Shown here piece by piece: positions 32,657 through 41,905 of a DNA stretch of 45,446 nucleotides. Origin of the DNA: CAZJDM01 sp964544765 (GTDB lineage: Bacteria > Bdellovibrionota_B > Oligoflexia > CAYFLR01); assembly GCA_964544765.1 (NCBI GenBank), contig CAZJDM010000014.1:1-45446 (forward strand), given 5' to 3'. Both the position numbers and the translations under genes were made by a program. Every line of letters starts with the position of its first letter. The first letter of the stretch is position 1. A model generated the notes under the pieces. It ran no database searches, was not told the DNA's origin, and saw only the letters and a list, made by a program, of their open reading frames with translations.

Positions 32657-32747
32657 GTGTCGGTAACTCTAATATTGTTTTTCATAGACAAGTTAAGTAA
32701 TATTCGGTTAATCTAACTGTGCGTGTAATTTATATCTTGGAGTATAT

Positions 32748-34382
32748 ATGCCTGAAATTAAACTCACTTCCACTTACGAATGGGAAGCTTTACAAAAACA
32801 TTACAATAAAGTAAAAAATCTTCATTTACGGGATTTATTTAAAGAACCGGATCGTTTTAATCAACTATCATTGAAGGTAGGTGATATATTTCTTGACTAC
32901 TCTAAGAACAGAGTTACCAATTCAACTATGAAGCTGTTGTTTGATTTAGCTGAGTCATCTAGAGTACAGGATTTTGCGTGGGGTATGTTTAATGGTCAAA
33001 AGATTAATTGGACCGAAAATAGATCCGTTTTACATACAGCGTTGCGTAATCAATCTAGTGAGCCTGTTTTTGTTGATGAGCAAGATGTGATGCCTGATAT
33101 TCGAGCCGTTTTAAGCAGAATTCAATCATTTTCTCAGAGAGTTCGAGATGGAAGTTGGCAAGGTAGTACTGGTAAACCAATTAAACATGTGGTCCATATT
33201 GGAATTGGTGGTTCGGATTTAGGTCCTAGGATGGTATGTGAAGCTTTGCAAGGGTATGCTGATGGACCGCAAATTCATTTTGTTTCTAATATTGATCCTT
33301 GTGATTTAGAAAAAACTTTAAAAATAATTAAAGCTGAAGAATCGCTTTTTATTATTGCCTCTAAAACTTTTACTACTCAAGAAACTTTAACTAATGCTCA
33401 TGGAGCTAGAGATTGGGTCGTCGCTCAATTAGGGGAGGGTGCAATTGTCAAGCATTTTGTAGCTCTTTCCACAAACCTGGAAGAAGTTGCTAATTTTGGA
33501 ATTGATCAGGAGAATTGTTTTGGCTTTTGGGATTTTGTAGGAGGGAGATATTCGGTTTGGTCAGCTATTGGTTTACCGATAGCAATTAGCCTTGGGTATG
33601 AAAACTTCTCTGATCTATTAAAGGGCGCTAATGAAATGGATTTACATTTTAGCAAAGCTCCTATTACTGAAAATATGCCGGTTATTCTGGCTTTATTAGA
33701 GATTTGGTACAATAATTTCTTCAATGCTGAAAGTCATGGTCTGCTGCCTTATTCAGAGTATTTGCGCTTATTTCCATCTTATTTACAGCAAGGAGATATG
33801 GAAAGTAATGGAAAAAGAATTGATCGTGATGGAGATCCGGTAGATTATCAAACAGGACCAATTGTTTGGGGGCAAACAGGTACTAATGGGCAACATGCTT
33901 TTTATCAATTGATTCACCAGGGAACCAAACTGATACCGTGTGATTTTATCGGCTTTTGTAAGCCGATGTGTTCATCCGAGCAGCTTCAAAAACAGCACCA
34001 TATTCTGATGTCTCATTTTTTTGCTCAAACCAGAGCTTTGGCCTTTGGATTGACCACAGAAGAGGTTAGGGAAAATATGAATAATGCCCAAATAGATGAA
34101 CAGCATATTAAAAGGCTTGTTCCTCACAAAACCTTTGAAGGAAATAAACCCACTAATACTATCCTAATAGATCAATTAAATCCTAAATCGTTGGGTAGTC
34201 TGATAGCCCTATATGAACATAAGATATTTACTCAAGGAATTATTTGGCGCATCAATAGTTTTGATCAATGGGGAGTAGAATTAGGGAAAGTATTGGCCAA
34301 AGAGATATTATCTGATATTAATAGTGGGAGTAAAGGAGATTATGATCAGAGTACTGCGGGACTGTTATCTATTTATCGATAA
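32748..34382 (+). CDS. pgi: glucose-6-phosphate isomerase
   Basis: Interconverts glucose 6-phosphate and fructose 6-phosphate. The 544-residue length and motifs are standard: HIGIGGSDLGPRMV, ASKTFTTQET (phosphate-binding), VGGRYSVWSAIGLPI, the catalytic Glu in QGDMESNGKRIDRDG, GTNGQHAFYQLIHQG with the ring-opening His, and FDQWGVELGKVLA near the C-terminus with the catalytic Lys. GGAG lies eight bases before the ATG. It stands 91 bases after the sugar kinase gene. Confidence 0.99.
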   Translation: MPEIKLTSTYEWEALQKHYNKVKNLHLRDLFKEPDRFNQLSLKVGDIFLDYSKNRVTNSTMKLLFDLAESSRVQDFAWGMFNGQKINWTENRSVLHTALRNQSSEPVFVDEQDVMPDIRAVLSRIQSFSQRVRDGSWQGSTGKPIKHVVHIGIGGSDLGPRMVCEALQGYADGPQIHFVSNIDPCDLEKTLKIIKAEESLFIIASKTFTTQETLTNAHGARDWVVAQLGEGAIVKHFVALSTNLEEVANFGIDQENCFGFWDFVGGRYSVWSAIGLPIAISLGYENFSDLLKGANEMDLHFSKAPITENMPVILALLEIWYNNFFNAESHGLLPYSEYLRLFPSYLQQGDMESNGKRIDRDGDPVDYQTGPIVWGQTGTNGQHAFYQLIHQGTKLIPCDFIGFCKPMCSSEQLQKQHHILMSHFFAQTRALAFGLTTEEVRENMNNAQIDEQHIKRLVPHKTFEGNKPTNTILIDQLNPKSLGSLIALYEHKIFTQGIIWRINSFDQWGVELGKVLAKEILSDINSGSKGDYDQSTAGLLSIYR

Positions 34383-34491
34383 TGAATGATATAAATCCAT
34401 TAAGTTTTAGATAAATATGTTTCCAGTTCTTTGATTGCCTGAAATGAAAAGATGATAATCATTAAAGACCTGATATTCTGGAGATATTTTG

Positions 34492-35172
34492 ATGAAATTA
34501 TATTTTTTATTAATAGTTTTGATAACTGGTGCCTGTGAGCAACAAAAGGATGATAGTAAATTTTATCGTGAGGTGGATACTGAATCGGCCAAAGCATTGG
34601 CCCTTTATATCCCTGATCAAAAGAAAACAGATTCTTCTGCCAAGGAGGATCCACACCATTCTTTAGGCAAACTAAATAAATCGTCCTCTCCATTACAGCC
34701 CAATATATCTAAATATACGTCAACATTTTCTTGGACCGCACCTGATTCCTGGGAGGAAAAAAAGAGTGATGGATTTCGCTTGGCTAGTTTTGTCAAAAAG
34801 AACCAATTAGGAAGTATGTTGTGTACCTTAATTCCTTTACAAGGAGATGGTGGGGGTATTAAAGCTAATCTTGAAAGATGGATATCTCAATTGAACTTAA
34901 GAACGAACGACCTTCAGATTAAGAAGTTGATTGAAAATAAACAAAAGGTTCAAACCACAGATCAGCTGGAAGTCTCAATTTTTGATTTAACTCCTCTGTC
35001 GCAAAGAGGAAATGTAAAGGAATCTATGGTTGTAGCAGTGTTGCCGGTTGATAATAAAACCTTGTTTATCAAGATGACAGGAACTGTTGAAATGTTGAGA
35101 GCTGAGAAAAATCGATTTGTAAAATTGTGCAGATCTATTAAAAAAGCTGCACCAAAATCTACCTCGCATTAA
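34492..35172 (+). CDS. predicted lipoprotein associated with cytochrome c maturation
   Basis: A 226-residue protein with a signal ending TGAC (lipobox) and a hydrophilic mature part. A middle region reading FSWTAPDSWEEKK, FRLASFVKKN and GDGGGIKANLERWISQL recalls, from memory, lipoproteins encoded beside CcsA/ResB genes in other phyla, where the pattern W-P-x-W, R-x-A-S-F and N-x-x-R-W recurs; I cannot confirm this by search. The gene ends 24 bases before the ccsBA start. The ATG at 34492 has GGAG upstream. A role in cytochrome assembly is inferred from position. Confidence 0.7.
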   Translation: MKLYFLLIVLITGACEQQKDDSKFYREVDTESAKALALYIPDQKKTDSSAKEDPHHSLGKLNKSSSPLQPNISKYTSTFSWTAPDSWEEKKSDGFRLASFVKKNQLGSMLCTLIPLQGDGGGIKANLERWISQLNLRTNDLQIKKLIENKQKVQTTDQLEVSIFDLTPLSQRGNVKESMVVAVLPVDNKTLFIKMTGTVEMLRAEKNRFVKLCRSIKKAAPKSTSH

Positions 35173-35196
35173 AACACCCGTGTTCGGAGATCTAAT

Positions 35197-38100
35197 ATGA
35201 ATGATATTAATCAAAGTGATGAAACTAACAATGATAGCACTAAAAATACTATTAGTTACACTAGTAAAGTAAAAGATATTAGAAAAACAATTTTGCAGAA
35301 TAAAATTGTTCGTTTTCTGGTTAGTGTCAAAATTACTTTTTGGGGACTGATTGGACTGTTTGTTATAACTACTTTAGGAACCTTACATCAAGTAAAATAC
35401 GGACTTTATAATGCTCAACAGGAATATTTTTATTCCTGGATAACATGGATTTATGACGTGATTCCTTTTCCAGGAGCTCAGCTAGTATTATGGATTTTGT
35501 TTCTTAATCTTCTGGCTGTGACTCTTTTTTCTTTACGTTATACTTGGTCCAAATCCGGTATTATTATGATCCATATTGGTCTAATCACTTTGTTGGTGGG
35601 TAGTTTTATTACTTATCATCTCTCGGTTGAATCAAGTTTAACTATTAAAGAGGGAGAATCCTCGAATGTATCGATGTCCTATCGTGATTGGGAACTGGCT
35701 CTATGGACTTCTAGTAAGGATGGCAGGAATGTTGAGGCTCTTGATATATCAGAGAATTCTATTTCTAATGTACATTTTCCACAATATAATGTCTCTCTAA
35801 AAATACTGTCTTATTATCCTAATGCTAATGCTTATGGACCTAAATCAAAAGACGATCAACAACACTATTTGAACGCTTCAGGTATTTTTAGATTAGCTGC
35901 GCGCACCTCAGCATTTGATACGGCTGAAAACATTCCTGGAGTCATATTACAGACACAATCTATTAAAGAAAAACAACTAGATATTTTACTGTATGGAGGA
36001 GAAAGTAAGCCTTTACCGTTACAGATTAATGGGAATGATTATTTTATTAAATTGCGAAGAAAGCGATTTTTATTACCGATTACCATTAAATTAATTGATT
36101 TTATCAAGGTTGATCATCCTGGAACCCAGATGGCCAAAAGCTATGAAAGTAAGATTGAAATTTTTACTAATTCTATTCAACGAAAAGCACGTATTTACAT
36201 GAATAACCCGTTGAGATTTGATGATTTTACATTTTTTCAATCTTCTTATCGGGTCGAAGAAGATGGTACTGAATATTCCACATTATCAGTAGTAAAAAAT
36301 GTTGGGAGATTGTTTCCATATGTTGCTAGTTTGATAATATCATTTGGACTACTTTTACACTTTATGTTGATGTTGTTTAAAAAATTATCACCCCGATCAG
36401 TATCTAAAGCAGGGTCTAAAGCAGGGTCTAAGACAGGGTCTAAAGTAGGAGTCAAAGGGGTGACTTTATTGATATTTATAGTAGGTTCACTTCTTTCCTT
36501 TTTTGCCCCTTTGACAACTTATACTTCTTACTCTTCTCAGGGTGAAGTACGGTCTCTCCAATTGTCATCGGTTAATCTATCCAAATTTGCTCAAATACCC
36601 GTATTAGAGGGGGGTAGAATCAAGCCCATTGATACTTTTGCCCGAAATATTTTATTGCAATTGTCCGGTAAATCCACTTTTGATAAAAAACCAGCTTTGC
36701 TGTGGTTATCAAGAGTTTTATTTGATCCGCATAAAACTTTTCATGATCGAGTTTTTCTAATTAATAACCCAGAAACAGTTGAAGCTATTGGTATTACTCC
36801 CAATGAAAAAAGACGATACAACTATGCTGAGTTACAAATGGGGTTGAGTAAATTGGAAGAATTAACTCGGGCAGTAGTACGAATTCCTAATAAAGAACAG
36901 TCAATCACCGAAAGGGAACTTTTAAGAACCTTTCATAATGTGCGTACATATATCGGATTGACAGGTATCTTTCAGTTTCTTTTGCCACACAAGGATTTTG
37001 TCATCAACAATACCAAATTGCTGGAAATTCTGAATCTGACTTCCAGCAAGGAAAGGTATAGCTTTCTGGAGATGTACAGTCAAATTGCCAAACTTAATAA
37101 GATTACTCAACCTGTTCTACAAAAGAAACAAGAAACATGGAGCGAGCTGGAAAAAGATGCTTTTAAAATATCACGTAATCTATATGAATGGTCGAGATAT
37201 TATAAAGATCAGCCATTTAAAGTAATACCAGTATTAATTCACGGAGATATTAGTTGGTTGTCTCCATTTGATATATTATTGACACCCTTTAAATCAGAAC
37301 CACTTAGAAAGGAAGTTTCTTTATTTCATAATATGCTGACTTCGTACAAAGTAAGTAATGAATCTTCTTTTGACCAATCGGTTGCTGGTTTCCTTTCTTC
37401 GGTTAAGAGCAGGTTAGATAATGTTAAACCATCTTATGTTTCCTGGTATAAAATTGATTTAGAATTATTTTATAATAAACTCGATCTTTTTTATCTCTCG
37501 GAAATACTGTATGGCTTGGCTTTTATCTTGATTATGATTTTCTTGGTTTATCAGAAAAAAGTCTTTTATTATTCATCTTATGGGGCTATTCTATTAGGTA
37601 CATTACCACATCTTATGGGAACGATCATGCGAATGATAATCATGGGGCGTCCTCCTGTAACCAACCTTTATGAGACTTTTGTTTTTGTGGCTCTTAGTGG
37701 AGTTTTGGTTTGTATTGTAGTTGAAAAACTATATAAAACGGGCATTGGTATTATTAGCGCTAGTTCTGTTGGATTAGGATTGTTATTGGTTTCGGGTAAA
37801 TTTGGTAGTGACGGTGATACCTTAAAGATGATGGTAGCGGTTCTTGATTCCAATTTTTGGTTAGCTACTCATGTTATTACTATTAGTATGGGATATGCTG
37901 GATGTTGTATTGCCGGGATAATTGGCCACATCTATATACTTCAAAGTATTTTTAAACCTAGTGACGATACTTTGCCTTCTACCTACCAGGCCATGTATGG
38001 GGCCTTGGCTTTTGGTTTGGTTTTTTCTTTTGTAGGAACAGTATTAGGCGGTATCTGGGCGGATCAATCCTGGGGAAGATTCTGGGGATGGGATCCTAAA

Positions 38101-38379
38101 GAAAATGGAGCCTTATTAATTGTTCTTTGGTGCTGTATATTATTGCACGCCCGGTTCGGTAATTTATTAAAGAAGCTGGAAATTGCTTATGGATCCATTA
38201 TTGGGATCATTGTGGTGATGATGGCTTGGTTTGGTATTAACCTTTTAGGAGTCGGATTACATGCCTACGGATTTACCGAGGGAGTAGCTGGTGCTCTTTA
38301 TACCTATATCACTATCGAATTGCTTTTTATTATTCTAACCTATCTATGGATCAAGAAGAAAACGAGAATCCAAGTTTAG
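35197..38379 (+). CDS. ccsBA: System II cytochrome c biogenesis protein, fused CcsB (ResB) and CcsA
   Basis: A 1,060-residue fusion that exports and delivers haem to apocytochromes c. The N-terminal ResB/CcsB part has four helices (about 40-60, 85-105, 115-135 and 365-390) around a large periplasmic domain. A short repeated spacer encoded at 36403-36450 follows. The CcsA part has a soluble region and many helices, with the haem-handling Trp-rich motif WADQSWGRFWGWDPKENG (about 953-970) and conserved His residues in ATHVITIS, LHARFG and GLHAYGF. The naturally fused form is known in several lineages. GGAG lies eight bases before the ATG. Confidence 0.95.
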   Translation: MNDINQSDETNNDSTKNTISYTSKVKDIRKTILQNKIVRFLVSVKITFWGLIGLFVITTLGTLHQVKYGLYNAQQEYFYSWITWIYDVIPFPGAQLVLWILFLNLLAVTLFSLRYTWSKSGIIMIHIGLITLLVGSFITYHLSVESSLTIKEGESSNVSMSYRDWELALWTSSKDGRNVEALDISENSISNVHFPQYNVSLKILSYYPNANAYGPKSKDDQQHYLNASGIFRLAARTSAFDTAENIPGVILQTQSIKEKQLDILLYGGESKPLPLQINGNDYFIKLRRKRFLLPITIKLIDFIKVDHPGTQMAKSYESKIEIFTNSIQRKARIYMNNPLRFDDFTFFQSSYRVEEDGTEYSTLSVVKNVGRLFPYVASLIISFGLLLHFMLMLFKKLSPRSVSKAGSKAGSKTGSKVGVKGVTLLIFIVGSLLSFFAPLTTYTSYSSQGEVRSLQLSSVNLSKFAQIPVLEGGRIKPIDTFARNILLQLSGKSTFDKKPALLWLSRVLFDPHKTFHDRVFLINNPETVEAIGITPNEKRRYNYAELQMGLSKLEELTRAVVRIPNKEQSITERELLRTFHNVRTYIGLTGIFQFLLPHKDFVINNTKLLEILNLTSSKERYSFLEMYSQIAKLNKITQPVLQKKQETWSELEKDAFKISRNLYEWSRYYKDQPFKVIPVLIHGDISWLSPFDILLTPFKSEPLRKEVSLFHNMLTSYKVSNESSFDQSVAGFLSSVKSRLDNVKPSYVSWYKIDLELFYNKLDLFYLSEILYGLAFILIMIFLVYQKKVFYYSSYGAILLGTLPHLMGTIMRMIIMGRPPVTNLYETFVFVALSGVLVCIVVEKLYKTGIGIISASSVGLGLLLVSGKFGSDGDTLKMMVAVLDSNFWLATHVITISMGYAGCCIAGIIGHIYILQSIFKPSDDTLPSTYQAMYGALAFGLVFSFVGTVLGGIWADQSWGRFWGWDPKENGALLIVLWCCILLHARFGNLLKKLEIAYGSIIGIIVVMMAWFGINLLGVGLHAYGFTEGVAGALYTYITIELLFIILTYLWIKKKTRIQV
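36403..36450 (+). repeat. 12-bp tandem repeat within ccsBA
   Basis: Four units close to TCTAAAGCAGGG (36403-36414, 36415-36426, 36427-36438, 36439-36450; the last two have a few changes), encoding SKAG, SKAG, SKTG, SKVG. It lies just after the last helix of the CcsB half, where it forms a flexible basic linker. Being in multiples of three, copy changes would keep the frame. Confidence 0.9.
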
Positions 38380-38434
38380 TCATTTTTGAACCCACTCAGA
38401 CTTTCTAAGTAATGTAGTATGTAGTATTATGACT

Positions 38435-38463
38435 TTGACAATAATTTCCAAAAGCTATATTTT
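38435..38463 (+). promoter_or_regulatory. putative tatABC promoter
   Basis: TTGACA (38435-38440), a 17-base spacer and TATTTT (38458-38463), 24 bases before the tatA ATG, which also has AGGAGG. Confidence 0.5.
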
Positions 38464-38487
38464 GTTAGATTAAAAGAGGAGGTTGTT

Positions 38488-38670
38488 ATGTTTGGACTAG
38501 GTACTACCGAACTTATTATCATTTTTGGAGTTATTTTTTTACTTTTTGGAGCTAAAAGACTACCAGAATTAGCTGCAGGTTTAGGTAAGAGTATAAAATT
38601 ATTTAAAAAAGAATTGTCCAAGCCCGAAGATTCCCCATCTCATCTAGATGCTGATGAAAATAGAAATTGA
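38488..38670 (+). CDS. tatA: twin-arginine translocase subunit TatA
   Basis: TatA oligomers form the protein-conducting element of the Tat export pathway for folded proteins. The 60-residue protein has one membrane helix (about 5-22), the conserved FGAKRLPELA hinge and amphipathic helix, and a short acidic tail. AGGAGG lies seven bases before the ATG. tatB-like and tatC genes follow. Confidence 0.95.
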   Translation: MFGLGTTELIIIFGVIFLLFGAKRLPELAAGLGKSIKLFKKELSKPEDSPSHLDADENRN

Positions 38671-38710
38671 CCCTAATTTATATTCCATATGTTAGGTAAA
38701 GGATGAACTC

Positions 38711-38935
38711 ATGTTTGGTATAGGTGTTTGGGAAATAACGGTAATTTTGGTCGTGGCTCTTATTATCTGGGGCCCAGAGGACTTAGCTAGGCAAACCAAA
38801 AAAATCGCTCGTTTTATGAGAGATATTGTTCGTAGTAAGAATGAATTAATCAACGAATTCGAAAATATGTCTCATATGGATGATATTAAGTCAAATGTAG
38901 ATAAAAGTGATCAAAATCTATCAAAAGAAATATGA
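38711..38935 (+). CDS. tatB: TatB-like Tat translocase subunit
   Basis: A 74-residue TatA/B-family protein. The helix MFGIGVWEITVILVVALIIWGPEDLA carries the GP hinge typical of TatB, in place of the FG of TatA, followed by an amphipathic helix (RQTKKIARFMRDIVRS). It is shorter than E. coli TatB (171 residues), so it could be a second TatA-like protein. Its order between tatA and tatC and the ATGA overlap with tatC favour TatB. Confidence 0.8.
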   Translation: MFGIGVWEITVILVVALIIWGPEDLARQTKKIARFMRDIVRSKNELINEFENMSHMDDIKSNVDKSDQNLSKEI

Positions 38936-39711
38936 ACAATATGGTTGAAAGTACTTTTTTTAGTCATTTTCATGAATTACGCAGTCGATTAATAAAATGT
39001 GTTGTCAGCGTAATTATTGCTTTTTGTATTCTGTGGATCTTTCGTGATGATGTGATTTTTATTCTTACTTGGCCCTTAGAACGAGCCTTGATTGATGGGC
39101 AAGGAAATATAATATTATTATCAGTAATGGAGAAAATTTTTATCCATTTAAAAACCGTTTTTGTTGCATCCCTTATTTTATCAATACCAATTATTTTATA
39201 TCAGGTTTGGAAATTTATCCTTCCTGCCTTATATGCCCAGGAAAAAAAATATACCGGTTTGTTTCTTGGTGGGAGTATTTTTCTATTTCTAGCGGGTTTA
39301 TTGGTTTGTTATTATATAATCTTACCTATAGCTTTTACCTTTCTTCTGGAATATTCCAATAATTATGAAGGTTTTATTTTTAATGTTAAAGCTACTGCTC
39401 CTTTACAAATTCATCTCAAAGAACATTTGAAACTGACCCTTAATCTTCTTTTTATTTTTGGAGTGATTTTTGAATTGCCCTTAGTCATGATTTTTATAAA
39501 CAAGGTCGGGTTGGTAAATGTTGATGCCTTTAAACAATACAGGAAATATGCATTAGTTATGGGAATGATTTTTGCGGCTCTTGTAACACCTCCTGACCCT
39601 CTCACTATGATAGGGCTTTCCATCCCCATTGTTTTTTTATATGAAATAGGAATTCAACTATCTATTTTCTTCTCTCACAGGTCCTCATCTCAACAAATTT
39701 TACAAAAGTAA
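38932..39711 (+). CDS. tatC: Sec-independent translocase subunit TatC
   Basis: TatC recognises the twin-arginine signal peptide. The 259-residue protein has six helices and the N-terminal FFSHFHELRSRL motif, the conserved VWKFILPALYAQEKKY segment after helix 2, and ELPLVMIF in the later helices. The first ATG overlaps the tatB stop as ATGA; a second in-frame ATG stands nine bases on. Its last 50 bases overlap the end of the convergent PrcB-like gene. Confidence 0.97.
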   Translation: MNNMVESTFFSHFHELRSRLIKCVVSVIIAFCILWIFRDDVIFILTWPLERALIDGQGNIILLSVMEKIFIHLKTVFVASLILSIPIILYQVWKFILPALYAQEKKYTGLFLGGSIFLFLAGLLVCYYIILPIAFTFLLEYSNNYEGFIFNVKATAPLQIHLKEHLKLTLNLLFIFGVIFELPLVMIFINKVGLVNVDAFKQYRKYALVMGMIFAALVTPPDPLTMIGLSIPIVFLYEIGIQLSIFFSHRSSSQQILQK

Positions 39712-40150
39712 TAGGTTTATCTGTCTTAGGGATTTTGACAATATAATAAGGTTGGTTGATTGCTTGAGATACAATACATCCCATTCCGGGTCGGGTTTCC
39801 CTGAATGTCACTTGAATGACATTCTTTAATTTTCCAATTCCCAAGATCTTAATATTAGTTCCACCGGTGACTAGTTCTCCCAATCCAATGGCTATAACTG
39901 TATATTTACCAAAATCAATTTGAGGAAGAGGGGTATTGGGCGCTTTGCTTGATGGTTTAAATAAGGAATAATAACGATTCCAATCTTTAGTATTATTAAA
40001 AATACGAGTATACGGTTCACCAATGTTTGAATAATAACCACTAGCGATTTTTGTATATTCAATCTCTTTGGGATAATTTGATGGGGATTGCTTAGAAGCC
40101 ATAAACATAAGTGAAATAATGGCCATCAATATCATCATGAGAATTTTCAT
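39662..40150 (-). CDS. PrcB-like exported protein
   Basis: A 162-residue protein with a hydrophobic N-terminus (signal or anchor, about 1-20) and a C-terminal region (about 80-160) reading YTVIAIGLGELVTGGTNI and later RPGMGCIVSQAINQPYYIV, which matches the PrcB C-terminal-like domain, known as part of the dentilisin protease complex in treponemes but widespread with unknown roles. Its end overlaps tatC in a convergent arrangement by 50 bases. Confidence 0.65.
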   Translation of the reverse strand: MKILMMILMAIISLMFMASKQSPSNYPKEIEYTKIASGYYSNIGEPYTRIFNNTKDWNRYYSLFKPSSKAPNTPLPQIDFGKYTVIAIGLGELVTGGTNIKILGIGKLKNVIQVTFRETRPGMGCIVSQAINQPYYIVKIPKTDKPITFVKFVEMRTCERRK

Positions 40151-40225
40151 TTAAACTCCTCATATTTTATTTATTTGGGTACTATGGTATCATAATATTC
40201 AACTCTCAGCAAAAGTTACTCGTGT

Positions 40226-41896
40226 ATGGAACCAATATACTTTTCATCTAAATATAGACCATATAGATCCTTGGGGATTATCCTGTTTGCGGTTCTTCTT
40301 TTAGCTGGTTTGGTTATCAGAACCTATCAGATTTATAATATTCCAGGGGGTATATTGAATGATGAAGCTGTGATTATGGATAATATTAAAGATGCAATAG
40401 AGAAGGATGAAATAACCCCTTATAAAAAAACTTATCCTCATATAGAAAATCAACATAGTCTTATTCAATATTTTCTACCCCAATTAATCGACAATGAATT
40501 TGATAGTTATAAAATCTATGCTTTAATGTCCTCCCTTTTGTTAATTGTTTTATTTTTCATCTTTATTCAGATTTTATCTAAATCTACCTTCTTGGCAATG
40601 ATAAGTACCGTTTTCTTGTTAAATAATTTTTGGCACATATTTTACTCACGAATTTTTTGCACTGTATCAGGGATTTTAATCTATATGACTTTATCCACCT
40701 TTTTGTTTTTGCAATATCTCGTTAATAAAAGAGAACACTGGCTTCTAGTTTTATTAATTGTAGTTAATATTGGGGGCTTTTTTTATTATACCTCCTTTCG
40801 GGTGCTTTTATTTCATCAGATAATAATATTATTACTTTTTCAGAAAAAGGCTCGTATTCCATTAAAGACTATAATTGTAGCTTTCGTATCTTTTATTGTA
40901 TGTATAGGGTTTATCTTATGGGTTACGGACACTTCTTTAAATACAATGATTTTGCGAGGAACACCTAACTTCACTAGGATTCAGGCTCAACCACTATCAA
41001 ATATTTTTTATAGTTTATTTCTGCCTTTTGTTAAGCCCCCAATTCAGTATTCCTATTATTCGGATTATTTTATGGGAGATCCGATTAGTTATGCTTTTTA
41101 TTTTATAACTGATCATTTTATTTTGGGTCTCGCGGCTACGATATTTCTTTTAGTAGGGATTATTGGTGGTTTTCAAAAGATTTACCGTATGGTAAAAAAT
41201 GAACTTTTACTTACTATTCAACAATTGCCTTTTGTACATTTTGTTTCTTTAACTTTATTTATAAGTATAATAGTTGGTATTGCTGGACCGAGTTACAGCA
41301 GGCTTCTTCCTCTTAGCGTATCCTGTGCCATGATCGGAGCCTTTGGATTTGTTATATGTTTAAAATATGCTTTGAAGATATCTCGCAAAATATTCCTTTA
41401 TCCGGCTTTAATAATATTGGTTGGTCTTCTTTTGATGCTGCCGGTAGAAAGTGCTAATCAACTTGTAGCGGTAGAGAGTAATTCGATGGCTTCTTTGATT
41501 TTTCATAAAAACACGACCCAGCTTTTAAATTTAATGGACAAAAATCAAGATTATCATGCTAAAAATAAATATATATTTTGCCCTGAAAGTTTTTATATTT
41601 GCAGATACTATTTAAGAAAAGTTCCCAATTTGAATTTGTTCTTAGAACCTGCCATATCTCCTTGGATCATTAGTAATCTGACCCAACCTTTATATATTTA
41701 TTGGCCTAAGTTTCCTCCCTATAAGAGTTATTATTTAAAAAAACGAATTTCCTTTTCTTTACATTTTAATCATGATAGTTTTTTGCGGGATTACAGTTCT
41801 AAGAGTATAAAAAAAATTAATAAAGTAATGAAAGAAGGAAAAATCATTGCTTACGAAATTGTTCTTTATCAAACAAAGTCAAACAAAATAAAATGA
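40226..41896 (+). CDS. GT-C family membrane glycosyltransferase (PMT/ArnT-like)
   Basis: A 556-residue polytopic protein with about eleven predicted helices. The first extracytoplasmic loop, after helix 1, has ILNDEA (about 43-48), the acidic motif typical of GT-C enzymes that use polyprenyl-phosphate sugars. A soluble C-terminal domain (about 430-556) follows. Substrate and acceptor are unknown. No clear ribosome site lies before the ATG. It is followed by an NmrA-like reductase nine bases after its stop. Confidence 0.78.
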   Translation: MEPIYFSSKYRPYRSLGIILFAVLLLAGLVIRTYQIYNIPGGILNDEAVIMDNIKDAIEKDEITPYKKTYPHIENQHSLIQYFLPQLIDNEFDSYKIYALMSSLLLIVLFFIFIQILSKSTFLAMISTVFLLNNFWHIFYSRIFCTVSGILIYMTLSTFLFLQYLVNKREHWLLVLLIVVNIGGFFYYTSFRVLLFHQIIILLLFQKKARIPLKTIIVAFVSFIVCIGFILWVTDTSLNTMILRGTPNFTRIQAQPLSNIFYSLFLPFVKPPIQYSYYSDYFMGDPISYAFYFITDHFILGLAATIFLLVGIIGGFQKIYRMVKNELLLTIQQLPFVHFVSLTLFISIIVGIAGPSYSRLLPLSVSCAMIGAFGFVICLKYALKISRKIFLYPALIILVGLLLMLPVESANQLVAVESNSMASLIFHKNTTQLLNLMDKNQDYHAKNKYIFCPESFYICRYYLRKVPNLNLFLEPAISPWIISNLTQPLYIYWPKFPPYKSYYLKKRISFSLHFNHDSFLRDYSSKSIKKINKVMKEGKIIAYEIVLYQTKSNKIK

Positions 41897-41905
41897 GAGG
41901 TCATT

